A stretch of 64,000 bases of DNA from a beta proteobacterium AAP65 (GCA_001295865.1 LJHW01000005.1:41357-105356); one strand, 5' to 3'. Numbered from the stretch's first letter, positions 11,801 to 19,806 are shown. Notes: a model not told the origin generated them from the letters alone. Numbers and translations are program-made.

Positions 11801-11951
11801 CGGGGTAGACCGCGGTGATGACGATGGAAGGCGGCGCCACCGGCGGGTACTGCGCCACCGGCAGCTGCGTGATGGAGACACCGCCCAGCACCAGGATGAA
11901 AAGCGCCACGACCCACGCGAAGATGGGCCTGTCGATGAAAAAGCGTGCCAT
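8814..11951 (-). CDS. RND efflux transporter, AcrB/MexB (HAE-1) type
   Basis: 1045-residue inner-membrane drug/proton antiporter. The N-terminus MARFFIDRPIFAWVVALFI, the PVAQYPPVAPPS segment, the paired Asp of TM4 (D407-D408 in GIVVDDAIVVVENV) and the Lys in GLSAKNAILI (AcrB K940 equivalent) are all present. The proton relay therefore looks intact. Two large periplasmic loops follow TM1 and TM7 as in the family. It sits between the adaptor gene upstream (15-base gap) and the channel gene downstream (4-base overlap). Substrates are probably hydrophobic antimicrobials, inferred from the family only. Confidence 0.97.
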   Translation of the reverse strand: MARFFIDRPIFAWVVALFILVLGGVSITQLPVAQYPPVAPPSIVITAVYPGASAQTLEDSVLAVIEQEMNGAPGLIYVESVAQANGSGTITLSFEPGTNADLAQVEVQNRLGRATPRLPSAVTQQGVRVDKSRANFLLFAILSSTNPAYDPVALGDYAARNVLPELQRVAGVGQAQLFGTERAMRIWVDPAKLQGYKLSSAEVVAAIRAQNAQVPAGAIGELPNVAGQGIAATVVVSGQLGTVEQFGNVLLRANRDGSTVRLRDVARIELGAQTYATSARLNGKPSTGIGVQLSPTGNALATASAVRAKMEELKRFFPAGVSYSVPYDSSRFVKISIEQVVITLLEAVALVFLVMFVFLQNFRYTLIPTLVVPVALLGTFGVLLALGFSINVLTMFGMVLVIGIVVDDAIVVVENVERIMSEEGLPPREATRKAMGQISGAVIGVTLVLIAVFVPLAFFSGSVGNIYRQFSAVMVASIAFSAFLALSLTPALCATLLKPVQAGHHHEKRGFFGAFNRVFNRTTQGYESMVARMLNKSLRYLVIYGAIIGVVVFVYARLPASFLPQEDQGNLIVNVQLPPGATQERTRAAMEQVEAFMLRQPEVESMVGVLGFSFSGQGQNAALAFVTLKDWDLRPKPENSAQALAGRAFGALMGVRDAFIFPLSPPPIPELGQASGFTFRLQDRAGLGHDALVAARNQLLGMASQSKVLTQVRPDGLEDAPQLQIDIDRDKAAALGVGFDSISNAIGTALGSSYVNDFPSAGRLQRVVVQADAPARMQPEDLLKLSASNAQGEPVPLSAFATTRWVTGAMQTVRYNGYPAMRIGGSAAPGYSTGDAIAEMERLAARLPQGFGYEWTGLSREEKLAGAQAFVLYGFAILAVFLCLAALYESWSIPFSVILVVPLGVLGVVLATLFRGYANDVYFQVGLITIIGLSAKNAILIIEFAKDLQAQGKSAVDAALEAAHLRFRPIVMTSLAFILGVLPLFFASGAGSASQRAIGTGVVGGMITAVVLAVFFVPVFFVVVRRFFKPKVPGTWGVNTPEEAK

Positions 11952-11966
11952 GGTCTGCGGCTCCGC

Positions 11967-13187
11967 TTACTTCGAGGCCGCGGCCGCCGGGGCTGATGCA
12001 GCCCCGACAGGCGTCCAGGGCACGGGCGTGACGGGCGCACCGGGCACGAACATCTTCTGGAAACCGTCCACGATCACGCGGTCGCCGGCCTTCAGGCCTT
12101 CGGTCACCACCCAGTGGCCGTTCTGGCCCTGGCGGATCTTCACCGGCCGCGGGCCGGGCTTGTTGCCCTCGCCGACCACGAGCACGGTGTCGCCCTGCTG
12201 CGTGCGCGTGACGGCCTGCTGCGGCAACAGCACCCCGTCCGGCAGCTCGGCCTGCGCCAGGCGCACACGCACGTACTGGCCGGGCAGCAGCTGGCCGTCG
12301 GTGTTGGGCACCTCGGCACGCAGCGTCACCTGGCCGGTGGTGGCGTCCACGCTCAGGTCGCTGAAGAGCAGGCGGCCGGGCTGCGGCAGCACGCTGCCGT
12401 CTTCCAGCACCACGCTCACGGCCACGGTGTCACCGGCGCTCCTGCGCAGCTGCTTGCCGGCGATGGCCTTGCGCAAAGCGAGCATCTCGCTGCTGCTCTG
12501 CGTGAAGTTCACGTAGACGCTGCTCGTCTGCTGGATGAGCGCCAGCTGCGTCGCCTCGCCGGCGCTGACCAGCGCACCTTCGGTGACCAGCGCACGGCCG
12601 ATGCGGCCGGCAATGGGTGCGGTCACCTGCGTGTAGCCGAGGTTGATGCGCGCCGATTGCACAGCGGCCTTGGCCGCAGCCACATCGGCCTGCGCGGTTT
12701 TCTGCGCCGCTTGCGCGTTGACGTCATCCTGGCGGCTGATGGCCTGCGCTTGGGCCAGCGGCTTGTAGCGCTCGGCGGTGGCGGTGGCCTGGGCCAGCAC
12801 GGCCTCGGCACGCTGCTGCTGCGCCAGCGCGCTGTCGAGCGCGGCTTGGTAAGGCGCGGGGTCGATCAGGAAGAGCGGCGCGCCAGCGCGCACCTCGCTG
12901 CCCTCGCGAAACTGGCGCTGCAGCACCACGCCCGTCACCCGCGCACGCACCTGCGCCACACGCTGTGCCTCGACACGGCCGGGCAGTTCGGTCTGCAGGG
13001 CCACGGTCTGCGGGGCCACGGTCACCACGCCCACGGGCGGGGGCGGCGGTGTGCCGCCGGCGCCCGCGGCGGCACCGGGTTGCTGCCCGCCGCAGGCGGC
13101 CAGCAAGAAGGCTGCGGCGAGTGCGGTGACGAGCGCGGTGCCACGCGGCGTGGCAACACGGTTCTGGTCGGAGTGAAGTGGAGGCAT
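11967..13187 (-). CDS. RND efflux periplasmic adaptor (AcrA/MexA family lipoprotein)
   Basis: 406 residues. A signal peptide with lipobox FLLAAC places the lipid anchor at C32, followed by a Gly/Ala/Pro linker. The barrel-sandwich and hairpin domains of membrane-fusion proteins follow: ELPGRVEAQRVAQVRARV, then LFLIDPAPYQAALDSAL, and VTAPIAGRIGRALVTEGALV in the second half. It links the transporter to the outer-membrane channel. It is the first gene of the efflux operon and diverges from a TetR gene across an intergenic region holding an AcrR-like operator. Confidence 0.96.
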   Translation of the reverse strand: MPPLHSDQNRVATPRGTALVTALAAAFLLAACGGQQPGAAAGAGGTPPPPPVGVVTVAPQTVALQTELPGRVEAQRVAQVRARVTGVVLQRQFREGSEVRAGAPLFLIDPAPYQAALDSALAQQQRAEAVLAQATATAERYKPLAQAQAISRQDDVNAQAAQKTAQADVAAAKAAVQSARINLGYTQVTAPIAGRIGRALVTEGALVSAGEATQLALIQQTSSVYVNFTQSSSEMLALRKAIAGKQLRRSAGDTVAVSVVLEDGSVLPQPGRLLFSDLSVDATTGQVTLRAEVPNTDGQLLPGQYVRVRLAQAELPDGVLLPQQAVTRTQQGDTVLVVGEGNKPGPRPVKIRQGQNGHWVVTEGLKAGDRVIVDGFQKMFVPGAPVTPVPWTPVGAASAPAAAASK

Positions 13188-13339
13188 GAAGGGCTACCTT
13201 GGATGGGCAATGTCGGCGCTGCGAGCGTCTCGGGCCGGGCGGGCCACCTTGACCTGCGGCGATGGCTGGCAGGCGGGGCTGCGGGGCTGCGGGGCTGCGG
13301 GTTCACCACGAGAGACCTGCGGCGTTCGGTGCGGCAGTA

Positions 13340-13363
13340 TACATACATTCGTGAATGTATGAT
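13340..13363. promoter_or_regulatory. AcrR-type operator between the efflux operon and its TetR repressor
   Basis: A perfect inverted repeat of 9 bp (CATACATTC / GAATGTATG) with a 2-base spacer lies between the divergent adaptor and repressor genes. The 24-base site is almost identical to the E. coli AcrR operator (TACATACATT-TGTGAATGTATGTA in the literature). It stands out as AT-rich in GC-rich DNA. It probably serves both divergent promoters. Confidence 0.85.
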
Positions 13364-13415
13364 TAAGGGGTTGGAAAATCGCCAGCGCCACCCGCACGAG
13401 CCACCACCCACCACC

Positions 13416-14069
13416 ATGGTCCGCAAAACCAAAGAAGACGCCGAAGCCACCCGCGCCAGCATCCTGGACGCGGCGGAACGGTTGTTCTACAGCCAGGGTG
13501 TCTCTCGCACGTCGCTGCAGGACATCGCCTCGGCCGCGGGCGTCACGCGCGGCGCCATCTACTGGCACTTCAAGGACAAGAGCGACGTCTTCATCGCCAT
13601 GATGGACCGCGTGGTGCTGCCGATGGAGGTCGCCGAAGCCCAGCTGTCCGTGGACGACGACCGGCCCGTGCTCGCGCGCCTGCGTCAGCGCGCGCAGGAC
13701 CTCTTCGCCACGGCGATGGGCTGCGAGTCGCTGCGGCGCATCATGGACATCTCGATGCACAAGGTCGAGTACGTCGATGAACTCGACGCCGTGCGCTTGC
13801 GCCGCATCCAGATGCGCAGCACCTTCCGCCAGCCCGCGGAGCAACTGCTGCGCCGCGGCCAGCAGCGGGGCGAGGTGGTGGCCGCGGTGCCGGCCGCGCA
13901 GCTGGCCGTGGGCCTGCAATTGGTGATCGAGGGCGTGCTCACCAACTGGTTGCTCGACCCCGAGGGCTTCGACCTGCCCAAGATCGGCCTGGCGGTGGTG
14001 GACGTGCACCTGGCCGGCATGGCGGCCCCGCCGCGTGCGGCCCCACGGGGCAAAGCCACGCCGACTTGA
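13416..14069 (+). CDS. TetR-family repressor of the efflux operon (AcrR/TtgR-like)
   Basis: 217 residues. The N-terminal TetR helix-turn-helix covers about residues 12-58: ILDAAERLFYSQGVSRTSLQ, then DIASAAGVTRGAIYWHFKDK. The C-terminal ligand-binding part resembles AcrR/TtgR (RRIMDISMHKVEYVDEL; ALDPEGFDLPKIG-like ending). I chose the ATG in MVRKTKEDAEATRASIL, the usual start of AcrR homologues; the frame remains open far upstream only as antisense of the adaptor gene. The protein is expected to bind the palindrome 53 bases upstream and to release when pump substrates bind. Confidence 0.93.
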   Translation: MVRKTKEDAEATRASILDAAERLFYSQGVSRTSLQDIASAAGVTRGAIYWHFKDKSDVFIAMMDRVVLPMEVAEAQLSVDDDRPVLARLRQRAQDLFATAMGCESLRRIMDISMHKVEYVDELDAVRLRRIQMRSTFRQPAEQLLRRGQQRGEVVAAVPAAQLAVGLQLVIEGVLTNWLLDPEGFDLPKIGLAVVDVHLAGMAAPPRAAPRGKATPT

Positions 14070-14226
14070 GGCTGCCAGTACCGCGCACCGGGCGGGCTGC
14101 CTGCGGCAACAAGCCGCAACGACTTCGGCTTCGCAGCCTGCGGTGCTAGGGGGTGTCAGCGCGGCCAGCGCTGCCTACAGTGCGTCACGCCACGGCCCCG
14201 TCGGCGCTTGAAGTGCCCACCCCCCG

Positions 14227-15288
14227 ATGAGTTCCCGCACCGCCCACCACGCCCCGCCTGCATCGGCCCTCGGCGCCCCCGCGCTGCCGGGCTTCGTGGG
14301 CCAGCACCCGGCCTTCCTGGCCCAGGTGGCCAAGCTGCCGCGTTACGCCGCCTGCCCGGCGGGGGTTTTGATCCAGGGCGAAACCGGCACCGGGAAGGAG
14401 GTTTTTGCGCAGGCCATCCACTACCTCTCGCCGCGCGCGCCGCGGCCCTGGGTGGCGGTGAACTGCGGGGCCATCCCGGTCGATCTGCTGGAGAGTGAAC
14501 TCTTCGGTCACGTGCGCGGCGCCTACACCTCGGCCCAGAGCAGCCGCCCGGGGTTGGTGGCCGAGGCCGAAGGCGGCACGCTCTTTCTCGACGACATCGA
14601 TTGCCTGCCCCTGCCCGCGCAGGCCAAGCTGCTGCGTTTTCTGCAAGAGCACGAATACCGCGCCGTGGGCTCGAACACCGTGCACCACGCCGATGTGCGC
14701 GTGGTGGCCGCCAGCAACCGGCCGCTGCGTGAGATGGCGCAGCAAGGCGGCTTCCGCGAAGACCTGTACTACCGCCTGAACGTGCTCTCGCTTGCGCTGC
14801 CGCCGCTGCGTGAACGTGCGGCCGACATCCCCCTGCTGGCCAACCACTTCCTGCAGCGCTACGCCAGCGCCGGCCACACGCTGGCCACCTGCGCACAGGC
14901 GCGCCTGATGGCCCACCACTGGCCGGGCAATGTGCGCGAACTGGCCCACGTGCTTGAACGCGCCGCACTCCTGGCGCGCGGCAGTTGCCTGCAGGCCGAC
15001 GACATCGAAATCGATGGCGAGCGTGTGCCGCCCGAGAGCGAGCTTGCCAACAGCGCCGGCGACGGGGCTGTTGTTGCGCCCGAGGCCGGCGCCACGGGCC
15101 TCTCGCTGCGCGCAGCCAAGGCTCGCCTGGTGCAGGAATTCGAACGCCGCTACATCGAAGAACTGCTCAGCCGCCATGCCGGCAACGTCACCCACGCGGC
15201 CAGCGAAGCCGGCAAGAACCGCCGCGCCTTCTTCGAGCTGATGCGCCGCTACAGCATCGAATCCAGCAGCTTCCGCGCGCCACACTGA
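14227..15288 (+). CDS. Sigma-54-dependent transcriptional activator without sensory domain (eCIS regulator)
   Basis: 353 residues. The AAA+ sigma-54 interaction domain starts almost at the N-terminus: Walker A GETGTGKE at residues 51-58, sigma-54 contact loop GAYTSA at 98-103 (canonical GAFTGA), Walker B GGTLFLDDID at 116-125 (usual LFLDEI), and arginine-finger region FREDLYYRLN at 176-185. A Fis-type helix-turn-helix closes the protein (HAGNVTHAASEAGKNRRAFF, about 317-340). No receiver, GAF or PAS domain is present, so activity may be constitutive or set by a partner protein, as with PspF-type regulators. It is separated from the eCIS operon by a strong terminator and a sigma-54 promoter, which makes it the likely activator of that operon. 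Confidence 0.9.
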   Translation: MSSRTAHHAPPASALGAPALPGFVGQHPAFLAQVAKLPRYAACPAGVLIQGETGTGKEVFAQAIHYLSPRAPRPWVAVNCGAIPVDLLESELFGHVRGAYTSAQSSRPGLVAEAEGGTLFLDDIDCLPLPAQAKLLRFLQEHEYRAVGSNTVHHADVRVVAASNRPLREMAQQGGFREDLYYRLNVLSLALPPLRERAADIPLLANHFLQRYASAGHTLATCAQARLMAHHWPGNVRELAHVLERAALLARGSCLQADDIEIDGERVPPESELANSAGDGAVVAPEAGATGLSLRAAKARLVQEFERRYIEELLSRHAGNVTHAASEAGKNRRAFFELMRRYSIESSSFRAPH

Positions 15289-15317
15289 GCGCCGGGCCCT
15301 GCGGCCCCATGAACCTG

Positions 15318-15347
15318 ACGGCCGGCCACTCGCCGGCCGTTTTGTTT
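15318..15347 (+). terminator. Rho-independent terminator after the sigma-54 activator gene
   Basis: A perfect 9-bp stem (ACGGCCGGC / GCCGGCCGT) with a 5-base loop is followed directly by TTTTGTTT. It lies about 30 bases beyond the activator stop codon, so the eCIS genes downstream need their own promoter. Confidence 0.92.
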
Positions 15348-15535
15348 GCTCGTGCGCAGCGCGACGCACCGGGACAAAACCGCGCGCACCCGGACATCCT
15401 CGTCCTGCCCCGGCGAGCCGTGCCCTGGCCATGCACCACCCAGGGCAGACGCCCTGCAGCTTGCGGGTTAGCACCGAGGACAAGACCGTCCTGCTCCAAG
15501 CCACGCGCGCGCCCTGCGCCCTGGGCAGGCCGTGC

Positions 15536-15552
15536 TGGCACCGCTCTTGCGG
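15536..15552 (+). promoter_or_regulatory. Sigma-54 (-24/-12) promoter of the eCIS operon
   Basis: TGGCAC-N5-TTGCGG with the invariant GG (15537-15538) and GC (15549-15550) exactly 10 bases apart. This matches the RpoN consensus TGGCAC-N5-TTGC. It sits between the activator terminator and the first eCIS gene and points into the operon. Predicted transcription start is about 15562, four bases before the first ATG, so the real start codon may be the GTG at 15593. The adjacent activator gene supports function. Confidence 0.8.
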
Positions 15553-15565
15553 TACAGGCGTGGCC

Positions 15566-15880
15566 ATGCCACCGAAGGACGAGGTCGAGACCGTGATCGA
15601 AGCCCTGCGTCGCTACACCAGCGACAACCCCCACGCCTGCGATACGCCGGACGGCATCGCGCGCTGGTGGCTGCAGGGGCGGCACGCGCCGCAGCTGGTG
15701 GTGCTGGCCCTCGACAGCCTCAGCGCGCGCGGCCTGCTCGAACGCCTGCCGGCCACCGACGGCCGTGTGCGCTACCGCCGGCCCGCCCCCACCGTTGCCT
15801 CGACAGCGGCCTTGCCGGCGGCACGGACGGCCGACCTCACCATCCCTGCTGCGGCCGCGCCGCGCGAGGGCCCGCCATGA
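15566..15880 (+). CDS. Small winged-helix-like protein, first gene of the eCIS operon
   Basis: 104 residues if the ATG is used. The first ~70 residues (VIEALRRYTSDNPHACDTPD, then IARWWLQGR, LDSLSARGLLERLPATDGR and VRYRR) read like a winged helix: two helices, a turn with the LxxLxxxGLLER pattern, then a basic wing. Such small proteins occur at the head of eCIS loci, but I cannot name a function; a DNA-binding regulator is plausible. The sigma-54 start would leave only a ~4-base leader before the ATG. GTG at 15593, with GAGG eight bases upstream, is a credible alternative giving 95 residues. The stop overlaps the next ATG. Confidence 0.7.
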   Translation: MPPKDEVETVIEALRRYTSDNPHACDTPDGIARWWLQGRHAPQLVVLALDSLSARGLLERLPATDGRVRYRRPAPTVASTAALPAARTADLTIPAAAAPREGPP

Positions 15881-16521
15881 GCGGCCTGGCCGCCATCACC
15901 GCCACCGGCATGAGCCTGCAGCGCCTGCTGCTGGCGGGTTTTGCCGAACGCTCGCCGCTGATCGACGAAGACGCCCCCGGCGCACCGCCGGCCGTGCCGG
16001 TGGAACTCGTCAACACACGCCGGCTGCAGGAAATTGGCGAGGCCACCAACCCCACGCCGCTGGTCACGCTCTACCTCTACCGCATCGATGTCGACAAGTC
16101 GGTGCGCGCCAGCTGGTCGGCGGTGGGCTCGGTGGAAGGCCGCGGCCGGCTGCCGCTGAACCTGCACTACCTGCTCACGGCCTGGGGCGGCGACGCCGCC
16201 ACCGAGCAGCGACTGCTCGGCCGCGCGATGCAGGCGCTGGAAGCCACCCCCGTGCTCACCGGCCCGCTGCTGCTGGCACCGGCCGGGCTGCCGGCCGACG
16301 AGCCCGGCTGGGAAGCGCAGGAGGCCGTGTACCTCGGCATCGAAGACCTGCCCACCGAGGCGCTGATGCGCATCTTCGACACCCTGCCGGTCGACCACCA
16401 GCTCAGCGTGCCGTACTGCGCGCGTGTCGTGCGCATCGACGGCCGCCGCCCGCCTGCGCCGCTGCCGGTGCTGGACGCGCAGGTGCGCCTGCACAGCCTG
16501 CGCGCCGAGGTGCAGCGGTGA
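15877..16521 (+). CDS. DUF4255 protein, tail-terminator-like (Pvc16/Afp16 type)
   Basis: 214 residues. The pattern of an N-terminal helix, VTLYLYRIDVDKSVRASW, LPLNLHYLLTAWGGDAATEQ and LGRAMQALEATPVLTG is the DUF4255 signature. In PVC and Afp particles members of this family cap the end of the tube and sheath distal to the baseplate. Translation is coupled to the gene before (ATGA) and after (GTGA). The position at the front of the operon, before the sheath, is usual for many eCIS loci. Confidence 0.88.
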   Translation: MSGLAAITATGMSLQRLLLAGFAERSPLIDEDAPGAPPAVPVELVNTRRLQEIGEATNPTPLVTLYLYRIDVDKSVRASWSAVGSVEGRGRLPLNLHYLLTAWGGDAATEQRLLGRAMQALEATPVLTGPLLLAPAGLPADEPGWEAQEAVYLGIEDLPTEALMRIFDTLPVDHQLSVPYCARVVRIDGRRPPAPLPVLDAQVRLHSLRAEVQR

Positions 16522-17408
16522 GCCCGGGCCTGCTGCTCAGCGCCGGGCCCGAACTGGCCCGTGTGCAGCACCGCCTGGCCGTCGGCGTGCAGTGTGTAGA
16601 CGCCCTCAGCGGCCAGCCATTGCTGGCACCACTGCAGGTGCGCCTGCTGGCCATCGGCCCGCTGGCGGCCGATCTGTTGCTGCAGCCCAAAGGCGATGGG
16701 CGCTACAGCCTGGCCGATGCCGGTGCCTTTGCGCGCCTGTGGGACCGCTGCACGCGTCTGGACGACCCGCTGCCCCGCACGCTCGACCTGCTGGTGCACG
16801 AAAACCTGCCCGGCGCGGCAGCCACCGAAGGCGAGGCCCCGCACCGCAGCGGCCCGCGCCGCGTGCGCATGGACCTGGCCGAAACCGCGCCCGCCCTGCC
16901 CGCCCCCGGCTTTCGCCCGCGGCCCCGGCCCGGGCGCGAGAGCTCGCTCGCCTTGCGACTCTTTCCCGGCCCCAACCACGGCTTCGACGCCAGCGCCACG
17001 GTGCTGCGCGGCCGTGTGCAGCTGGGCACCGGCGCCGCCGACGCGCGCCCGGCCCGCTGGTCCCGCCTGGTGGCGATGCGCGGCAGCGCCGTGCTGGGCC
17101 ACACCCAGGCCGACGAACGCGGCGAGTACGCCCTGCTGCTGCGCTACCCCGCCGGCCTGCTGGCGCCCAACACGCCCAGCCCGGCCGATGCCCAGATCGA
17201 GGTGCACATCGCCGCGCGCCGCAACCCGCCGCCGCACGAAAGGCCTTTCGACGACCTCAGCGCCGAGCCCGCCCACGTGGTGGCGCTCGACGCCCCGCCG
17301 CCGACCGACTGGCCCGCCGCGTACGACCGCCGCGTGACCGTGGCCCGCACCGTGGTCTTCGGCGGCCCCAACAGCGGGCCGGCGCACGAACACCTGCTCG
17401 CACCCTGA
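16518..17408 (+). CDS. eCIS protein of unknown function with carboxypeptidase-regulatory-like segment
   Basis: 296 residues from a GTG that overlaps the previous stop codon (GTGA). I do not recognise the family as a whole. The N-terminal part (RHRL..GVQCVDALSGQPLL) and the region near residues 155-235 (GRVQLGTGAADARPARWSRL, then GHTQADERGEYALLLRYP) resemble Ig-like or carboxypeptidase-regulatory beta-sandwich folds that decorate phage and eCIS particles. No signal peptide or membrane segment is seen. It lies between the terminator-like gene and the major sheath, so a structural accessory role is likely. A 42-base gap with a GAAGGAG site precedes the sheath gene. Confidence 0.65.
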   Translation: MSPGLLLSAGPELARVQHRLAVGVQCVDALSGQPLLAPLQVRLLAIGPLAADLLLQPKGDGRYSLADAGAFARLWDRCTRLDDPLPRTLDLLVHENLPGAAATEGEAPHRSGPRRVRMDLAETAPALPAPGFRPRPRPGRESSLALRLFPGPNHGFDASATVLRGRVQLGTGAADARPARWSRLVAMRGSAVLGHTQADERGEYALLLRYPAGLLAPNTPSPADAQIEVHIAARRNPPPHERPFDDLSAEPAHVVALDAPPPTDWPAAYDRRVTVARTVVFGGPNSGPAHEHLLAP

Positions 17409-17450
17409 GCCCCACCCCTGCCCGACCCCCTGCCCCGAAGGAGCCCCGAG

Positions 17451-19331
17451 ATGCCCGAATACCTCGCCCCCGGCGTCTATGTCGAAGAAACCAGCTTCCG
17501 CTCGAAGTCCATCGAGGGGGTGTCGACCAGCACCACCGGCATGGTGGGCCTCACGCGTTACGGCCCGGTGCAGTACCCGGGTGGGCCGCTGCGGCCCGAG
17601 CCGCGGCTGATCACTTCCTTCACCGAGTTCGAAGCCGTCTATGGCGGCCTGGAGCCGCTCGATCTGGATGGCACGGCGCACCTGCCCTACCTGGCGCACG
17701 CCGCGCGGGCCTACTTCAACAACGGCGGGCAGCGGCTCTACGTGAGCCGGGTCTACAACCCGCTGCGCGAAGGTGATGCCGACGTCTGGGGCGTGGCCGC
17801 GCTCACGGTGCCTGCGGCCGGCCGCAACGCGCGCTGGGTGGCGCGCTGGCCGGGCGACGACGGCGAGGTGATGGTGGAGACCACCGTCACGCGCACCCGC
17901 AACCTCGGCTTCACGCACGCCGCGCCGGCCCTCGGCCAGCCGCCCGACCCCTTGAACCGCGCCGCCTGGGGCGCGCAGGCCAAGGGCTTGCGCGCCGGTG
18001 CGCTGGTGGAGACCTGGCCCGCCGCCACCACCGTGCTGCCGGGGCCGAACGCCGCGCTCATCCCTGGGCAGCTGTTTGTCGTCACCGTCGATGTCGACGG
18101 CCGCCAGCGTTTCCAGGGCAATGGCGGTGGCGCGCCAGTGTCGCTGCCCAACGGCACGCTCATCCTGCTGGTGGAGTTGCGCGTCAGCGTGCGCCACGGC
18201 AACCCCGCGGCGCCGCGCCGCGTGGATGTGTACGAGGCGCTGTCCACCTCGGCCTTGCAGCCGCGCTACATCGGCGCCGTGCTGCACCGCGACACCCCCC
18301 AAGACCAGAACGCCGCGATCTACCTCGATTGGGACGACGGCGGCGGCTTCGAGCCCGCGCTGCTGGCCATCGCGCTGCAGAACCCCCCTGGCGTGCGCCT
18401 GAGCGGCGGCAACGACGGCGACGCGCTGCTGCCCGACGACCTGGCCGGCGCCGCCGCCGACCCCGACGACGCCGACATCGGCGCCACGGGCCTGGAAGCG
18501 CTGGCCGAGATCGACGACATCGCCATCGTCGCCGCGCCCGACGCCGGCGCCATGGCCAACCCCGACCAGGCGGCCGACCGCCTCATCAGCCACGCCGAAC
18601 GTGCGCGTTACCGCATCGCCGTGGTAGACGGCCCCGAGGGCAGCTCGATCAACGCCATCCGCGAGTTCCGCGGCCGTTTCGACACCAAGTACGCCGCGCT
18701 CTACCACCCGTGGATCGAGATCCTCGACCCGCTGGCCTCGCCCGCGCCGGGCGAGCCGCAGCCGCGGCTGATGCTGCCGCCCTCGGGCTTCGTCTGCGGC
18801 ATCTACGCGCGCAGCGACATCGAACGCGGCGTGCACAAGGCGCCGGCCAACGAGGTGGTGCGCGGGCTCACGCGCTTCGAGATGAACATCAACAAGCCGC
18901 GCCAGGACGTGCTGAACCCCGAAGGCGTGAACTGCCTGCGCTTCTTCGAAGGGCGCGGCAACCGCGTCTGGGGCGCCCGCACGATGAGCAGCGACCCCGA
19001 GTGGAAGTACGTCAACGTGCGCCGGCTCTTCATCTACCTGGAGCACAGCATCGACAAGGCCACGCAATGGGCCGTGTTCGAGCCCAACAACGAGCGCCTG
19101 TGGGCCAACCTGCGGCGCAGCGTGGCCGACTTCCTCTTCGTGATGTGGCGCGATGGCGCATTGCTCGGCAGCAAGCCCGAAGAGGCCTTTTTCGTGCGCT
19201 GCGACCGCAGCACCATGACCCAGAACGACCTCGACAACGGCCGCCTCATCTGCCTGGTGGGCGTGGCGCCGGTGCGCCCGGCGGAGTTCGTCGTCTTCCG
19301 CGTCGGCCAGTTCACGGCCGATGCCAAGTAA
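17451..19331 (+). CDS. Contractile tail sheath protein 1
   Basis: 626 residues, the main sheath subunit candidate. It opens with YLAPGVYVEETSF, the diagnostic start of phage-type sheath proteins, followed by GLTRYGPVQYPGGP and AARAYFNNGGQRLYVSRV (about residues 80-100). The C-terminal sheath domain contains KYVNVRRLFIYLEHSIDKA, FEPNNERLWANLRRSVADFL and SKPEEAFFVRCDRSTMTQND. These subunits polymerise around the tube and contract to drive it out. A strong GAAGGAG ribosome-binding site precedes the ATG, fitting high expression. The tube gene follows after 15 bases. Confidence 0.96.
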   Translation: MPEYLAPGVYVEETSFRSKSIEGVSTSTTGMVGLTRYGPVQYPGGPLRPEPRLITSFTEFEAVYGGLEPLDLDGTAHLPYLAHAARAYFNNGGQRLYVSRVYNPLREGDADVWGVAALTVPAAGRNARWVARWPGDDGEVMVETTVTRTRNLGFTHAAPALGQPPDPLNRAAWGAQAKGLRAGALVETWPAATTVLPGPNAALIPGQLFVVTVDVDGRQRFQGNGGGAPVSLPNGTLILLVELRVSVRHGNPAAPRRVDVYEALSTSALQPRYIGAVLHRDTPQDQNAAIYLDWDDGGGFEPALLAIALQNPPGVRLSGGNDGDALLPDDLAGAAADPDDADIGATGLEALAEIDDIAIVAAPDAGAMANPDQAADRLISHAERARYRIAVVDGPEGSSINAIREFRGRFDTKYAALYHPWIEILDPLASPAPGEPQPRLMLPPSGFVCGIYARSDIERGVHKAPANEVVRGLTRFEMNINKPRQDVLNPEGVNCLRFFEGRGNRVWGARTMSSDPEWKYVNVRRLFIYLEHSIDKATQWAVFEPNNERLWANLRRSVADFLFVMWRDGALLGSKPEEAFFVRCDRSTMTQNDLDNGRLICLVGVAPVRPAEFVVFRVGQFTADAK

Positions 19332-19346
19332 GCAGGAGCAAACCAC

Positions 19347-19796
19347 ATGGCCACGATGCGCGACGCGCCCTACGGCGCCTTCAACTACCTCGTCAGCCTG
19401 GGCGACGGCAACACCACCGGCCCGGTGGCCGGCTTCTCCGATGTCTCGGGCCTGGGCAGCGAGGTCAACTACAGCGAGTACCGCGCCGGCAACGACGCCG
19501 TCAGCACCGCCCGCAAGCTGCCCAACACCTACAAGCAGGAAGACGTGGTGCTCAAGCGCGGTGTCATCGGCAGCGTGGACCTCTGGCAGTGGCTCAACCG
19601 CGTGCGCCAGGGTGAGATCGACCGCCGCACGGTGACCATCTCCCTGCTCGACGAAGCGCGCAACCCGGTGCTGACCTACATCCTGCGCTCGGCGCAGCCC
19701 AAGAAGTGGGTGGGCCCCACGCTGGCGGGCAAAGGTGGCGGTGAGGTGGCGATGGAAGAGCTGCACCTCGTGCACGAAGGCATCGACCTCGAGTGA
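19347..19796 (+). CDS. Inner tube protein 1 (T4 gp19-like)
   Basis: 149 residues, the standard length of Pvc1/Afp1-type tube subunits. Recognisable elements are APYGAFNYLVSLGDGNTTGP, GFSDVSGLGSEVNYSEYRAG, NTYKQEDVVLKRGVIGSVDL and the ending EELHLVHEGIDLE. Hexamer rings of this protein form the rigid tube that carries cargo. It follows sheath 1 and precedes sheath 2. An AGGAG motif sits before the start. Confidence 0.96.
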   Translation: MATMRDAPYGAFNYLVSLGDGNTTGPVAGFSDVSGLGSEVNYSEYRAGNDAVSTARKLPNTYKQEDVVLKRGVIGSVDLWQWLNRVRQGEIDRRTVTISLLDEARNPVLTYILRSAQPKKWVGPTLAGKGGGEVAMEELHLVHEGIDLE

Positions 19797-19806
19797 GCCG
19801 CGGCGC

